Counted from the first letter of the stretch, positions 51,838 through 62,950 are shown. The stretch is DNA of 64,000 nucleotides from Chloropicon primus (GCA_023205875.1 CP060773.1:62001-126000), one strand, 5' to 3'. The notes: generated by a model not told the origin, from the letters alone. Numbers and translations: made by a program.

Positions 51838-53745
51838 CTACTGTTGCAGGTTGACCGTCCAGTCGAACGCCTCGTACTTCTTCTTAAAGTCCTCAACGGC
51901 CCTGGTGCCGGACTTGTTGAGGAGGGACTGGAGGACGGTCCCTCCGAGGCCCCTGTAGGACTCCGGGTCGCCGTCAATGGCGTGGAGGTACCCCTTGCCC
52001 AACCCAAACTCCACCCAAAAGTAGGGGAACCCCTCCGGTATCTTCTCCTGGATCCCCCTCGGCCCCGTCTCGATGAGGTGCTTGCTGTGGAACTCAGAGT
52101 TGAGCTCGTCGCTCCGCTGCGCGAACTCATGCTTGAACAGCATCGGCACGCTCGCCATCCGGTTCAGGGGGACGGGGACGGCCTCGACGCAGACGTGTCC
52201 CCTCTTCCCCCCGAGCTCCGTGAAGACGACCCCGTAGTTCATGGACCCGAACATCTGCATCAAAGACTTCTTGAAGTTCCTGATGTCCACCAAAGTGTTG
52301 TCGTCCGCGACCCTCGTGGACGGGAGGTGCTCCATCGGAACGATCAGACAGTGCCCCTGGGCGACGCTCCGTTTTCCGGTGGGAAGCCTGAGATACGACA
52401 TTTGACCGATGGCGACGACCAATTGCTTCGGTCGGTTTGGATTGGACAGGCAGTACCTGCAGTGCTCCTGAGATCTCTCCGCTCTCTGAAACGCCTGGAC
52501 CTGCTTCTGCCTCGAATCGCTTCCCCCGCCGCTCGACTTTTTCCTCCTCTTTTCCGAGGTCCTTCCCAAGACCCTGAGTGCCCCGTCGTTGTCGTACTCC
52601 TCGTCCACGCCAAGGTGCGCTGCATTGAACGACTTCCTCTTCGAAATGTGGCTCTCGATCAGCTCGTCGACCCCCCTGGCATCCCCGAACTTCTGCTCGC
52701 GAACGAGCGTCTTCAGATCCACGTCGTCGTCCGCAAAGTAGGAGACCCTCTTCCCGTCCTCGCCGTGGGACTTGAATCTCCCCGAGGGATCCCCAGGAGC
52801 GGCTTCCCTCGCGGACTCTTGGGATATGAGCCTCCCGCTGAGTGAGACTTTCGGGAGAATGACCTCCCTAACCCTCTGCTGGCCTCTTGGACCCCCGGCG
52901 TCACTCGATCCGGCACTGCCGCTGGCCTTCACCCCAGCCGTTGAGCCCTTGAGCCTCGCCCGGAGCAGGTCCGCCATTTTCCTGCTGCTTCCTCCCGAAG
53001 CACTCCTCGCGGCAACGAGATCGTCCGCAGGCTTCTCCGCTTGGACGATGCTTTCGGCATTCCTCCGCGCCACCGACCCGGCCCCCTCGCCCGATTCTCT
53101 TCCCCTTCTCCACGAGAGTTGAGAGTTGGGCGCACCGGAAACGACGGCTCCTCCACTTGGGGATCCCCCGCTTCTCGCATTCTGACCCCTTCCGCTCGCG
53201 GAGGAGGCTTTCAGGTCGGACCCAAAGCGTTCCTCGACGACGTCCGAAACGCTCCTTCCTTCCCTCTCGGCCCTCTCCGCTGCTCTCCTCATCGCCTTCA
53301 ATCTCCAGGAGGCCCCGCCGTCCCCCGGCGGACCGCTCCCCCGCTGCTTCGCACCACCACCTTCGCCCCCCATGTTTCTCAGTCCAACAGACGCCGACGC
53401 ATCCTCTTTCTTCTCCTTGACGGCCTCCGGCTCGACCTCGACCGGCGTCTTGGGCTTTGCAGCGGTGGGTATCGTCATCCACGCCATTCCGTGACTCTCC
53501 CTCCTCTCTCTATCCCTCACCAGCGTCGGCCTCTCCTTCTCCCCATCAGACGCAGGACCCTCTTCGTCACCCTCCGTCCCAATCTCCTCCCTCTCTCTCC
53601 TCCTCCTCCTCTTCCTCTTGTGCCTCCGCCGCCTACGCTCGCCGTCCCTCTCCACCCCCGCCGCCTCACCGTCCGTCTTCCCCCTCACCTTCTCCTCCTC
53701 CTCACTCGATGAACCATCGAGGAAACTCACACCACTCGACATCAT
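51838..53745 (-). CDS. CWF19-like (CwfJ) spliceosome-associated protein
   Basis: Single exon, 635 aa from ATG 53745. The N-terminal ~420 residues are a charged, Arg/Lys/Ser-rich disordered part (KRKRRRREREE; SGGSSRKMADLLRARLKGS). The conserved CwfJ N- and C-terminal domains occupy ~res 428-632: SQEHCRYCLSNPNRPKQLVV, GHCLIVPMEHLPST, FGSMNYGVVFTELGGKRGHV, HVCVEAVPVPL (HIT-like His) and the last block FPYFWVEFGLGKGYLHAID. The family releases intron lariats with Dbr1/Prp43-type partners and is linked to the post-splicing complex. It matches CWF19L2-like proteins. Confidence 0.9.
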   Translation of the reverse strand: MMSSGVSFLDGSSSEEEEKVRGKTDGEAAGVERDGERRRRRHKRKRRRRREREEIGTEGDEEGPASDGEKERPTLVRDRERRESHGMAWMTIPTAAKPKTPVEVEPEAVKEKKEDASASVGLRNMGGEGGGAKQRGSGPPGDGGASWRLKAMRRAAERAEREGRSVSDVVEERFGSDLKASSASGRGQNARSGGSPSGGAVVSGAPNSQLSWRRGRESGEGAGSVARRNAESIVQAEKPADDLVAARSASGGSSRKMADLLRARLKGSTAGVKASGSAGSSDAGGPRGQQRVREVILPKVSLSGRLISQESAREAAPGDPSGRFKSHGEDGKRVSYFADDDVDLKTLVREQKFGDARGVDELIESHISKRKSFNAAHLGVDEEYDNDGALRVLGRTSEKRRKKSSGGGSDSRQKQVQAFQRAERSQEHCRYCLSNPNRPKQLVVAIGQMSYLRLPTGKRSVAQGHCLIVPMEHLPSTRVADDNTLVDIRNFKKSLMQMFGSMNYGVVFTELGGKRGHVCVEAVPVPLNRMASVPMLFKHEFAQRSDELNSEFHSKHLIETGPRGIQEKIPEGFPYFWVEFGLGKGYLHAIDGDPESYRGLGGTVLQSLLNKSGTRAVEDFKKKYEAFDWTVNLQQ

Positions 53746-55262
53746 CACCAATCCTTTCACTCCCTTGGCTCAACACCTCCACTGCTTCCTCAACCAAGAC
53801 GCAAAACACGATGACTCAACCAGTCACCTGCTTGCTCAGCACCAACTCCATCCCTCGCCAGAGCAAAACTCTTTCCACGTGAGGAGAACAAAACAACGAG
53901 CGCCTGATGACAACCTTCTTCGTCACTTGAGAGACCTCGTGAAGACGTTTTCCGTTACGAAAGTTGAGCGTAACGCCTCCGTGTGGACCACCAAAGGTTC
54001 GATGATGAACGTCGTGGAGGTGTTGGGATCCTTCTTTTCCGACCTCGATCTCACGACAGAGAAAGATTGAAGGAGTGAGGAGCGAGATAATGGTAGATGA
54101 ATGATCAATGAATACCTCCCTCGCTTCTCTAGCCTCCTTCTCCCTTGACGCGAACGGTAGAGCAACCAGAGCAGCGACGTCTCCGCCTCCTGCGTCGCCC
54201 TTCTCCTCCACTGTTCTTGGCCAGGGCCTCGGCTGCTCCTGGAGGACGAGGCGAGGTGAGTGAAGGAAAGAGATGGAAAGAAAGAGAGAACAGGAGTCCA
54301 AGAGGGAGGACTCATCGGAAGAACTGTCTCTCGAGCTTTCGAATGACACCTCAATCGAAAGAAACTACGCTAGGTGGAGGATGTGGTGACTGAATGAAGT
54401 TTTTTTTTGACTTTTTCTGCACGACAGAGGTGAGTTGTGTCCGGTGTGGACGAGAGGATTGAGGAGTGACGGAGCGAGACAAGCGCGCGATGGCGTCATT
54501 ATGTCATCCTCTTTCGAAGGACGGATTCCTGTGGAGAGATTCGCCAGGGTGAAGAAGTTTGAGTCACTAAAGGGAGGGAGAACCTGTTCTGTGTTTTCTG
54601 TTTTGTTGGACTGGAAAGAGGACAGAGGTGGTTGTGCAGTGGCCCAGATGGCATGGATGGCATCCTTTGCTCCGCAGAAGGCTGGACGTGTCTAGCCTTG
54701 AGCGCACTGCTCTCCTCACTCTGCAGTTTTGGCTTGAGTTCCTCCGTGAAAGAGGCAGAGACCAGCAGGTGGCTTGTGCTGTTGAGGAGACCAAAGTACA
54801 CACTGAGTTTGCTCGGCAACTTTCTCTTTGGCTCAATCGTTTCAAACTACTGCCAAGCAAAAGGAAATTGCTTCCCACCTTTATCGACTGCGCAGGTAAG
54901 GATCAAAACCACACCGAGAGCGTGAGGTGAGGGGCGTCGTCGCCGTTGTCCTCTGCCACAGTCAAGGCAAAGGACCTCTCTTTCCTCCAAGCAGTTGCTG
55001 GCCGCGGGAGCACGCCGTTGCTTACAACGCTTTTTTGTTTCCGGAACTCGATTCGTTCTTGCTCTCTTTCCATTGGACGAGTAGCCTGCACTGAACGCCC
55101 TGGAGCTCGCGTTTTCTGCTGTGCTGTCCATGACAGTGACAAAGGAGGAAGGGAGGGACGCGAGAACGGTTTTGGGCGTGGTGCTGGTGGGCTTGGGAAT
55201 CTTCGTTCTGTTTTGATTCGATTCGGTAGACCCTTTGCGTTCCTTGGCCTCGGGCGGGCGCC
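53746..55262. promoter_or_regulatory. Divergent region between CWF19-like and TTI1 genes
   Basis: No firmly supported gene. It holds an inverted pair CGTTAC...GTAACG at 53953-53975 and a module-like CTTTC-N4-GACACCTC at 54336-54353. Two + frames (54501-54695 and 54628-54930) are open; the second ends in a donor (GCAG|GTAAGG, 54898) and can be joined in frame at CCACAG to a frame ending at 55266, overlapping the TTI1 ATG by 4 nt. The translations look non-conserved, so I read this as possible 5'-UTR splicing at most. Confidence 0.35.
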
Positions 55263-58200
55263 ATGAGAAGCAAAGCATTCGCAGACGTCGGTGCCGCTTG
55301 CGCTTCCGTCCTGAGAAGCAGGAAGAGTAACAAAACCCTCTTGCCTTCTCTTGAGGATCTCAGCTTCGTGCTGAACTCCTCGGTGGACCACGGGACCATC
55401 GAAGTGTTCGACATGGTTTACCTTCCCCTCTCACTGGTCTTCAACGCGTCCATGGAAGAGAAGAGGGGCAGAGGCAATGGGGAAGGGGACATCTTAGCTG
55501 GTTTGCCCTCCGTGCAGAGAGAGAAAGTTACCCTCGCAGCCCTGGATTGCCTGGAAGGCTTGATCAGAATGCTCAGACAGAGCTTGAAGAAAAAGACTGT
55601 TGTCGGCGAGGGTATCGAGAAGTTCACGACCTCGATCCTGCTGTGGCTTTCTTACTTTCTGCAATATCATGCCAAGTTTTCCGAAGAAGTGAACATGAGA
55701 GTGGCAGAGATGCTCTGCTTCTGCTACAAGAACTTTTTGCCCCTGGCAATCAAATTCAAACAAACGAGTGCCGTGGAAGGGGACGGGGAGGAGCTCTTGA
55801 TGAGCCAAATCTTGCCGCACGTTGGTTGCCACATTGCTTTCACTCTGGATCAAGCCGAACACGTCTCCTCCAAAGGCGCGCAAGGAAGCAAGAAGCTAGT
55901 AAAGGATGTCCTCGTGGGTCTGAACACCATCATTGCTTACCTCGCCCAGGACCACCAAGTTCTTGCCTTCTTCTTGCCAGGAATCGTCTCGAAACTGAGC
56001 TTGCTTCTCCTGCAGGCTGTGGGAAAAAGCAAGAAGGCCATCTCCTTGGAGGCAGAAACGAGTCAATCCTTGAGGCAGTGCGTGACTGGTCCCATGGCGA
56101 GCAGCGGGTGCGTCGAGCAAGCGCTGGCCTGCCTGACATCGACCATCATTTTCTGCTTCAAATTTTATCAGAGCGAGGAGAATAGAGGCACGACGGAGGA
56201 GCACATTGACAATCTCCACAAGATCCTCTCAAACTCCCAGGGGCATGGCCAAGGAAAAGTCGCGAAGGAGAACAACACGGGGTCTGTGGCAAGAGACAGG
56301 AAGACCCCGGGCCAGTTTGTGGTCCACTGTGACCAGCAGTGGTACTCTGCAACTTTCCTGAAAGTAGAAGATTTGGCGAGACACTATCTTCCGGACCTGT
56401 GCGGCCACTCGTCCCATGTGGTGAGGAAGTGCATCATGGACACCATCTCAAAGGTGATGAAATCCTGCGCGCAATTTGAGATCTCAAGATCCTTTCTTGA
56501 GTGCGCGCTGGCCCTTGCACACGATGAGGAGGGCTTCATTTCTGAAAAGGCTTCTGAGCTCGTTTATGCGTTTGGGGAGAGATACAGGACGAACAAAAAG
56601 TTGCAATGGAGGCTCCTGGAACAAGTGGACACGCTCTTCATCGATTACGTGAGCAAGCTTGTCCCGGCCGCGAAGCACACGTCGTCTCTGGTGTTACTCG
56701 CAAAGAAATTATCTTCCCTGCTGTGCCTTGGCAAGGGGATGTACATCATGCACTTGTACAAGGAGAAGCTGGACCACCTCACCAACTTCATTGACGCTTT
56801 GCGGCAATGTTTCTCCTTCGACGTGCTGAAGACCATGGAGAGCGGGGGACCTCTCATCTGGATGAAGAATCCACATCGTGGAGAGGGGCACAACTTGCTT
56901 GGAGAGGCCGCTGCCGTCCTGCCGAGGATGCAGTCGAACTTTGCTTTCTTGCACACGCTCGAGGACTACCATGCGGCAGCCATGGTCTGCAGAACACTTG
57001 GCATCATTTCACTCACAGCGCAGTTGACGAGCAACGTGCCAGTCTTTGATTACATTGTCCGGCACTACCTGACGCTGTTCGAGAGTCCTGAAAAGGAGAG
57101 CCACTCCTGGTTTCTGAGGGCCATGTCCTTCTGCACCATGATGAGTGAAACGATTGTTGGCTGTGACGAGAAAAGCAGGGATGACGCTGGACTCCAGCCC
57201 AGCGCAGCCATAGAGGCCACCAGGGCGCGACAAAGAGAGTACGTCTCCTCAGCAATATCTTTGATGATAGAAGAGCAATCCTCTGAAACAATGTGGGCCA
57301 GCATTTTGGTGGGGAGCCACTCAAGGTCCACGCAGCTCGCGTGCGTTTTCCTGGAATCTTTTGGCGCATTCGCAAGAGTCCTTGGCCCTCCATTCACAGA
57401 GAAATATGAGTTCTTGCCCACGGCGCTCTTTGCTCTGCTGGAAAAGTTCGGAGATGACCGGAACATGAAAGTCCAGACCTCGGCAGAACTTTCGCTGCGC
57501 TGCATTTGCTGTCATTGCAACTACTCGTCCATACCTGACCTCCTGTTCAAAAACAGCGATTACTTGATAGACACGCTCGTGATTCGACTGATGCACTTGG
57601 AGTTGTATCCGGAGACCACGAGGCTGTTCAAAGCAGTAGTGAGTGTTGTCCAGAGCTCGGACAACAACTTTCTGGCATTTGTGAACTTGATCCGAGAGCC
57701 GTTTCAAATGATTGCCCAAAACATGTCGGTGTACGCAAGGCACCTCTACTCGGGCCACGTCGCGAATTACGTCGGCATTCTCAGGTTGCTGTCGGACGTG
57801 TGCCACCAGGGGGCAAAAGCGATGGCTCTGGGAGTTGGCCTGCTGGACGACCGAAAGGATGACGAAGACGAGCCCTATGATCGCGATAACGACGAGGGCT
57901 ACGAAGAGATTGCGCTTTTCATTTCGGAGACCTCTGCATCGATTGCGTTGCAGTGCTCTGAGCTCCTGCACTCGGAACAGTTTTACTGGGAGCTGCTTGG
58001 CGCCATTGAATCCAGTGTCTCCGCCCTGGCCATCTGCCAGAGCCTTCCGGAAAAGGAGGGGAAGGACAAATTCGAGTTGACTCAAGCTGAGCAGGGTAGC
58101 ACCAGATCAAACCTTTTCCCTACGATCGCAAGCATATGGCCGCAGTTGATGACCGCCGTCAACCGCAACAGTAAGCTTAGAAACAGGTGCTTGAAAACCC

Positions 58201-58604
58201 TTTCGAGCGTCGTCAATTGCGGCGGGAAGTTCCTCATGTCAAGGGTGACCAAAGAATTATGGCCTTGCTTGGATGCCCTGTGGAGGCACGGGCCTTCCCA
58301 GGCAAAATATGCGGCCTTGGAAGCTTTTTCTGCGATCTGCGATTCGAAGGTCGGGAGGACTGCCCTGGCCCAGTTCACAAGCCTGAGATGTGCAAAGACG
58401 CTCACTTCCCTTTTGAAGAAGCAGAGAGAGAAGAGCGACGACGCAAAGTTGCTCGAAAGTTTAGTGGTTGCCCTCTCGAAGCTGAAGGAGGTCGACGCGG
58501 ACGCAGTCTTCGGATTTCTGTTGTGTTTGGACACCACGCCGCCCTTGTCGGAAGCGCCGTCGCCCAGGCGATTTGAAGTCCTAGAAGCATCCATCGCGTT
58601 GTAA
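55263..58604 (+). CDS. TTI1: TELO2-interacting protein 1 (TTI1) homologue, HEAT-repeat
   Basis: Single exon, 1113 aa. TTI1 with TEL2 and TTI2 forms the TTT complex that folds and stabilises PIKK kinases (TOR, ATM, ATR). The protein is HEAT-like throughout. The start MRSKAFADVGAACASVLRS aligns with the family's VLRPVCVQL start and is followed by LYLPL-type helices (DMVYLPLSLVFN). The C-terminus fits best: RCLKTLSSVVNCGGKFLMSR, VTKELWPCLDALWRH, LEAFSAICDS and a last helix LKEVDADAVFGFLLCL, like the human VDPDSTWFLLNEL end. HEAT proteins diverge fast, so this rests mainly on the ends. Confidence 0.65.
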   Translation: MRSKAFADVGAACASVLRSRKSNKTLLPSLEDLSFVLNSSVDHGTIEVFDMVYLPLSLVFNASMEEKRGRGNGEGDILAGLPSVQREKVTLAALDCLEGLIRMLRQSLKKKTVVGEGIEKFTTSILLWLSYFLQYHAKFSEEVNMRVAEMLCFCYKNFLPLAIKFKQTSAVEGDGEELLMSQILPHVGCHIAFTLDQAEHVSSKGAQGSKKLVKDVLVGLNTIIAYLAQDHQVLAFFLPGIVSKLSLLLLQAVGKSKKAISLEAETSQSLRQCVTGPMASSGCVEQALACLTSTIIFCFKFYQSEENRGTTEEHIDNLHKILSNSQGHGQGKVAKENNTGSVARDRKTPGQFVVHCDQQWYSATFLKVEDLARHYLPDLCGHSSHVVRKCIMDTISKVMKSCAQFEISRSFLECALALAHDEEGFISEKASELVYAFGERYRTNKKLQWRLLEQVDTLFIDYVSKLVPAAKHTSSLVLLAKKLSSLLCLGKGMYIMHLYKEKLDHLTNFIDALRQCFSFDVLKTMESGGPLIWMKNPHRGEGHNLLGEAAAVLPRMQSNFAFLHTLEDYHAAAMVCRTLGIISLTAQLTSNVPVFDYIVRHYLTLFESPEKESHSWFLRAMSFCTMMSETIVGCDEKSRDDAGLQPSAAIEATRARQREYVSSAISLMIEEQSSETMWASILVGSHSRSTQLACVFLESFGAFARVLGPPFTEKYEFLPTALFALLEKFGDDRNMKVQTSAELSLRCICCHCNYSSIPDLLFKNSDYLIDTLVIRLMHLELYPETTRLFKAVVSVVQSSDNNFLAFVNLIREPFQMIAQNMSVYARHLYSGHVANYVGILRLLSDVCHQGAKAMALGVGLLDDRKDDEDEPYDRDNDEGYEEIALFISETSASIALQCSELLHSEQFYWELLGAIESSVSALAICQSLPEKEGKDKFELTQAEQGSTRSNLFPTIASIWPQLMTAVNRNSKLRNRCLKTLSSVVNCGGKFLMSRVTKELWPCLDALWRHGPSQAKYAALEAFSAICDSKVGRTALAQFTSLRCAKTLTSLLKKQREKSDDAKLLESLVVALSKLKEVDADAVFGFLLCLDTTPPLSEAPSPRRFEVLEASIAL

Positions 58605-58737
58605 AAAAACATATATGTATTAATAAAGAAGTCAACAAGTACTGTACAAGATATCTTTCCCCTCCCCAATCATAAGCCCAGCAGGCAACGACCCAAGAAC
58701 ACGGGCGGCGTGCTCCCAATCATCTGCGTCTCTCACA

Positions 58738-59571
58738 TCAGTCAATCCTAGAGCTGCTCATCATGGTTTTCTTGATGAGCGGCGACTTCTCGTGCTTTGG
58801 ACTGCCCGGCTGAAAGTTTGTTTGCCCCTGGAGCAAGTTTACTTCCGCTCCGCTGCCAGAACCGGGGCCATCCTTCTCCTTGACGGTGGAGAACTTGATG
58901 AAGCTATCCGTGACCCAGAACTGCAGAGCATTGAGGCAAGTTGGAATCAAAAGCATGACAACGAGAAGCTCCACTGTTGAGCTCGTGCCGCTGTGACACC
59001 GCACCCCCGCAAGCAAGTTCGCGCTCATCAGAAGCAAGTTGTTCGCTTGCGAGAGGATGAGAATGCAAAGGATCATTTTCCCACACGCCACAACCCCAAG
59101 CCAGGCCATCGTTTGCGCGCCAATTCTCTTCAGGGAGAGATTCTCCCTCGAGTTCGATGATGCCGAGCCCCCTTCCTCGATGTCCTTGTCCTTGTAGTCC
59201 CCAAAGCCTTGGATCAAAGTCCACTTCCTTCGCTCGGCCAAACTCTTGAGAGCCTTGAGCACGCAGTAATTCAGTGGAACTCCGAGGAACACGTCGATCA
59301 TGAAGTTAAGGAAGTACCACAGGCACTCCTCATCGCCGCAGCTGTCGACCGGCTTGATCAAGTTGGCAAAAGTCGCAGAGAGTGCCAAGTTGATGAAATG
59401 GACGCCAATATTCCCTGCCACCTGCTTTATGGAGTCCAAGACGAGCGTTACGAACGTTCTCCTCGGCTTTTCGTTGTACCACTTCCACAGCAGAGGCATC
59501 CCGGCTGTGAAGAACAGGATGCCTTGCACGAACCAGCCAAACGCTCCGAAGAGGCTGCACTTGCCTGCCAT
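58738..59571 (-). CDS. STIMATE / TMEM110-type vacuolar or ER membrane protein
   Basis: Single exon, 277 aa from the ATG at 59571 (MAGKCSLFGAFGWFVQG); the frame extends to an upstream TTG but those 81 residues look unconserved. Four to six hydrophobic spans carry the PF12400 order: GWFVQGILFFTAGMPLLWKW, GVHFINLALSATFANLI, LWYFLNFMIDVFLGVPLNYC, TMAWLGVVACGKMILCILIL and NALQFWVTDSFIKFS. In animals STIMATE promotes ER-plasma-membrane contact and STIM1 activation; in fungi and plants relatives sit in the vacuole or ER and are unstudied. Confidence 0.85.
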   Translation of the reverse strand: MAGKCSLFGAFGWFVQGILFFTAGMPLLWKWYNEKPRRTFVTLVLDSIKQVAGNIGVHFINLALSATFANLIKPVDSCGDEECLWYFLNFMIDVFLGVPLNYCVLKALKSLAERRKWTLIQGFGDYKDKDIEEGGSASSNSRENLSLKRIGAQTMAWLGVVACGKMILCILILSQANNLLLMSANLLAGVRCHSGTSSTVELLVVMLLIPTCLNALQFWVTDSFIKFSTVKEKDGPGSGSGAEVNLLQGQTNFQPGSPKHEKSPLIKKTMMSSSRID

Positions 59572-60876
59572 ACTTTCTTTCCTTGCCTCACAACAAAACA
59601 AAGACTGGTAGCCGAGGCGAGACTTGTTCTTCCTCCAAAGCCCGTATCTCGAAAGGCTTGATCCACCGCAAGCTTCCAGCGAGGAGATCAGCTCCGAAGT
59701 CTTTCCAACTCGAGGCGAGGCCCAAGTATTCGAAGCCACAACAAACCGAGACCTTGGGGTGGTCAAGTCACGTTGTGCTATCTCCCAGAGCGCTCCGAGC
59801 ACCAAACTCTGCAACCAGGGTACCGATGGAACGATCTTTCGATGATCTATCGAATGGTATCAACCTCGTTCTCGAACTTGACAGCTTTCGTGCCTAAATG
59901 TCGCGATCAACCACTCAATGTCCCCCACCCCGGGCCCCTCACAAACACAGAGAAGTGTCCCCGTCAGTGACGGCAAAGCCTCGCGCGTACATTTCAGTGT
60001 ACTACGCCGACATCTTGGCTTTACTTACGGAAATACGATTATCGTACACCCCGTCGCCGTTCCTCTCGTGGCGTTACTTTTCCATGGGAACCCATCGTTG
60101 ACTTTCCCGGCTCCCTCTGTCCCCCCTGTGACGTTACTCTTAGTCCATTTCAGACCACTGTGGTTTCCTTTGTTCTGTGGGTGACGTTTGTTCGACAGGG
60201 TGGCCCGGAAGGGGGGAAGCACAGGGTGCACAGGGCGCCACAACAAGCCGTGCCAAGCCAGAGAGCCACGAGGAGTCACGAGAGAGGCATCGTTTTGTTG
60301 CATTAGAGTGTGTCTCTCTTTGATTCCTTTTTGCTCTTTTATTTTTTTGCCTTTACTTTTGGTTCCAGCCGGTCAACGCTTTGGGTTGTGCCTTGGCAAA
60401 AACTGCAGGGAGGTCTTGACAAACCTTTTCCCTTTCCCATTCCCATTCCCATTCCCTTGGCTTGGCTTGGCAGAGTGGACAGAGAGAGGCATCGTGGTGG
60501 AGTGTTGTGCCATCGCATCATCCAAAGGGATTCACAACATCTTGCCATAAGTCATCCCTGCCTGCTGTGTCAGTGGAGTGGAGTCAACAGGACAACAACC
60601 CATTCCATTCAATTCCATTCCATTCCATCGGATTGCATTGCATTGGTTTGACACACACACACACACAGAGCCTTGTGTGGACGAAGGTTTTAACGCCAAA
60701 TCAAGCGTTACATTGAGACGCTCGCTCCTTTCACAAACTTGTTCAAAGGTGAAGTGAAAGGAAAGTTGATTCCATCACCAATCCTCATCAATCCATCCAC
60801 AAGAACATCATCAACATCAACATCCTTATCATTCAACATTCATCATCTTTATCTTTTGGATTGGTTTTAGGAAAGG
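59572..60876. promoter_or_regulatory. Divergent region between STIMATE-like and unknown gene
   Basis: No gene seen. A minus-oriented module copy lies at about 59788-59836 (GTTTGGTGCTCGGAGCG on the minus strand). CGTTAC at 60706, TTCCCA repeats near 60440-60465 and CATTC repeats near 60601-60628 complete the region. Confidence 0.4.
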
Positions 60877-61770
60877 ATGACGACTCTGTTGACGACGATA
60901 AAGCATGTGAGCAGCGATTCGTTGCGTGATGGGACGGGGATGAGCTCCGCTGGAGGGGTGAACAAGCTAGGAGCAACGTTGCCTTTTCCCGGTACCGCGA
61001 TAGCGGCGAGCTACAACTTCAAGGTGGACGACCAAGCGCTCCCTCAGCGGACGATGCCCGAAAGGGCTAGAAGGGCAAGGAAGGAGGTGAAGAAGAGGTT
61101 CCAGCATGGACCCCTTCATGTGAAGGATAGGGATTGGGCCAACAGTACCTATGTTGATGGGAGCAAGTTTAGTAAGAAGTTCTCGTCTAACTTGTTGAGC
61201 AACTCGGCGGCACCATTCAACGTGACAGCGATTGATCACTTGGAAGCTCAAGCCAGCACAGTGATTAACTATGGAGGAAGCAGGTCCATCGTGTTCAGCA
61301 AGAGTTTGCTTCACATGAAGTGGAACAATGCTAGCAAGATTGATAGGAACTCTATCGAGGAGTCCCTTAATGCCAAGACGGAGAAGGCTTTGGAGAACAC
61401 AAGCAGAAAGTGTCAGCAACTCAAGTCGTATGACACGCCGTGGGATGCTGAGCAAAAGTTCATGGACACGATAAGGGAGGAGAAGATCTCGAAAAAGAAG
61501 GAGAGGGAAGAGATGGAAGCCACGTACGGCAGCGAGGCCTTGGCTTACGTTGACCTCCTGGAGGAGAGAAAGAGGTTCTTGGAGGCCCGAGTGAATCGTA
61601 AGCCGGTGCTGATTGCCACGCAGAGCCACTTGAAGAGCCCAAAGATTAGCACGCTCAAGGGGAGGACGCTCCAAAAGTATAAGAACAACATAAGCGACGT
61701 GGAGGCGCTCGACAATTGGGAAGAAGACAAGAGAAGCCTGTTGATCAAGCAGAAGGATGAGGACGCGTAG
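60877..61770 (+). CDS. Conserved-looking protein of unknown function
   Basis: Single coding exon, 297 aa. The ATG sits just after TTTTAG|GAAAGG, so a 5'-UTR intron is possible. The N-terminus is Gly/Ser-rich, the middle basic (RARRARKEVKKRFQ; KFSKKFSSNLLSN), with a coiled-coil stretch (EEKISKKKEREEMEATYGSEALAY) and a basic tail ending KQKDEDA. No domain recognised. The lack of hydrophobic segments suggests a soluble or filament-associated protein. Confidence 0.65.
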   Translation: MTTLLTTIKHVSSDSLRDGTGMSSAGGVNKLGATLPFPGTAIAASYNFKVDDQALPQRTMPERARRARKEVKKRFQHGPLHVKDRDWANSTYVDGSKFSKKFSSNLLSNSAAPFNVTAIDHLEAQASTVINYGGSRSIVFSKSLLHMKWNNASKIDRNSIEESLNAKTEKALENTSRKCQQLKSYDTPWDAEQKFMDTIREEKISKKKEREEMEATYGSEALAYVDLLEERKRFLEARVNRKPVLIATQSHLKSPKISTLKGRTLQKYKNNISDVEALDNWEEDKRSLLIKQKDEDA

Positions 61771-61935
61771 CGGTGGACCAAGAAAACACGACCCGCGTTT
61801 GGTTTTCCGGGTGAATCGAATGCGAAGCTCTCTCTGAGTGTGAGGTGTTGTTGTTGTAAAGTTAGTTAGAATTACAAATTGTTTCTTTTGTTCGTTGTTC
61901 GTTGTTGTGTCCGGGCCCGTTCCTCGTCCTCAACC

Positions 61936-62950
61936 TCAACACAGGATGGGCATGTCTGGAATGTCTGCCAGAGGCAAAGGGGCTTTGGGGAACTCCTTCA
62001 CGGCGCCCTGGACCTTGCCGCCCGCTCCGCAGTGGTCCCTCGCCATCTGGACGAACAGAGCGTGCCACCTGATATCCGAAGTCAACTCCGGGTGGAAGGC
62101 TGTCACTAGGATATGATTCTGCTTGGCGGCCACCGCGACTCGGCTCACGGTTTGACCTTCTCCCAGGCTCGCGGGCTCGTCCAGACGGAGGATCGAGATG
62201 TACTCGACCTCTCCCTTTCCCTTTTCTTGCTCCTCGTTGTCGCTCATGATGATGGCGGGCGCTCGGATGAAGACAGCACGGAACGTGTCGCCGCCGTGAA
62301 CCTTGGAGTTGATCTCATCAAAGTGACTTCCAGGCGTCGCCATGGACGTCTCAAAGGAGTGAACCTGGTTCCCAAAAAAGTTTCTGTTCACGGTGATGTC
62401 CATGTTCCCGATAAGGAGCTGCCCGCCCTCCTTGCTGCCTTGGATTGACTTGGCAAGGAAGATCATCCCAGCGCAAGTGCCCCACACGGGCCTCGTCGAG
62501 CAAAAGTCCCTTAGAGGTTCAAGCAAGTCATTCGTTTTGCAGATGTGAGCCATGCAAGTCGACTCCCCACCCGGTATGACTAGAGCATCGCAGCAATCGA
62601 GCTCCTCCGCGGTGCGCACCTCCACAACCTCAAGCTGCAGAGACAGAGACCGACAAGTCCCCGTCGTCGTCGTCGTCGTCAACGTCGTCGACCGCGAGGA
62701 AGAACAACACCAACTCGTGTGTCAGAATGAGAATGAAGAAAATAATCCAAATCGGAACCGCATCGAGCAACAGCACAAGCATTCTGGCAAAACGATTCTC
62801 GACATTGCTTCGTTTCACCGTTTGTTGTGCTGGGTTTCCCATGGTGACTGACTGACGTACCTCCTTTTCGGCGAGAGCTACTCCTGCCTTCTTCAAGTGC
62901 GAGATGTGTTCGGCGAATCCGCCCTGTATCGCGAGAACCCCGACCCTCAT
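61936..62950 (-). CDS. PDX2: Pyridoxal 5'-phosphate synthase glutaminase subunit (PDX2/PdxT)
   Basis: Glutaminase that supplies ammonia to PDX1 for vitamin B6. Exons 62950-62861 and 62634-61936, phase 0, intron 226 nt (GTACGT...GCAG); 262 aa. It begins MRVGVLAIQGGFAEHISHLK, as the family does, then VIPGGESTC, VWGTCAGMIFLA (nucleophile Cys) and AFHPELT (His-Glu of the triad). All three catalytic residues are present. The C-terminus is ~30 residues longer than bacterial PdxT. Two 5'-UTR introns are predicted: 63180-62969 and 63387-63207, the second with a GC donor and overlapping the repeat shared with IspD. Confidence 0.92.
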
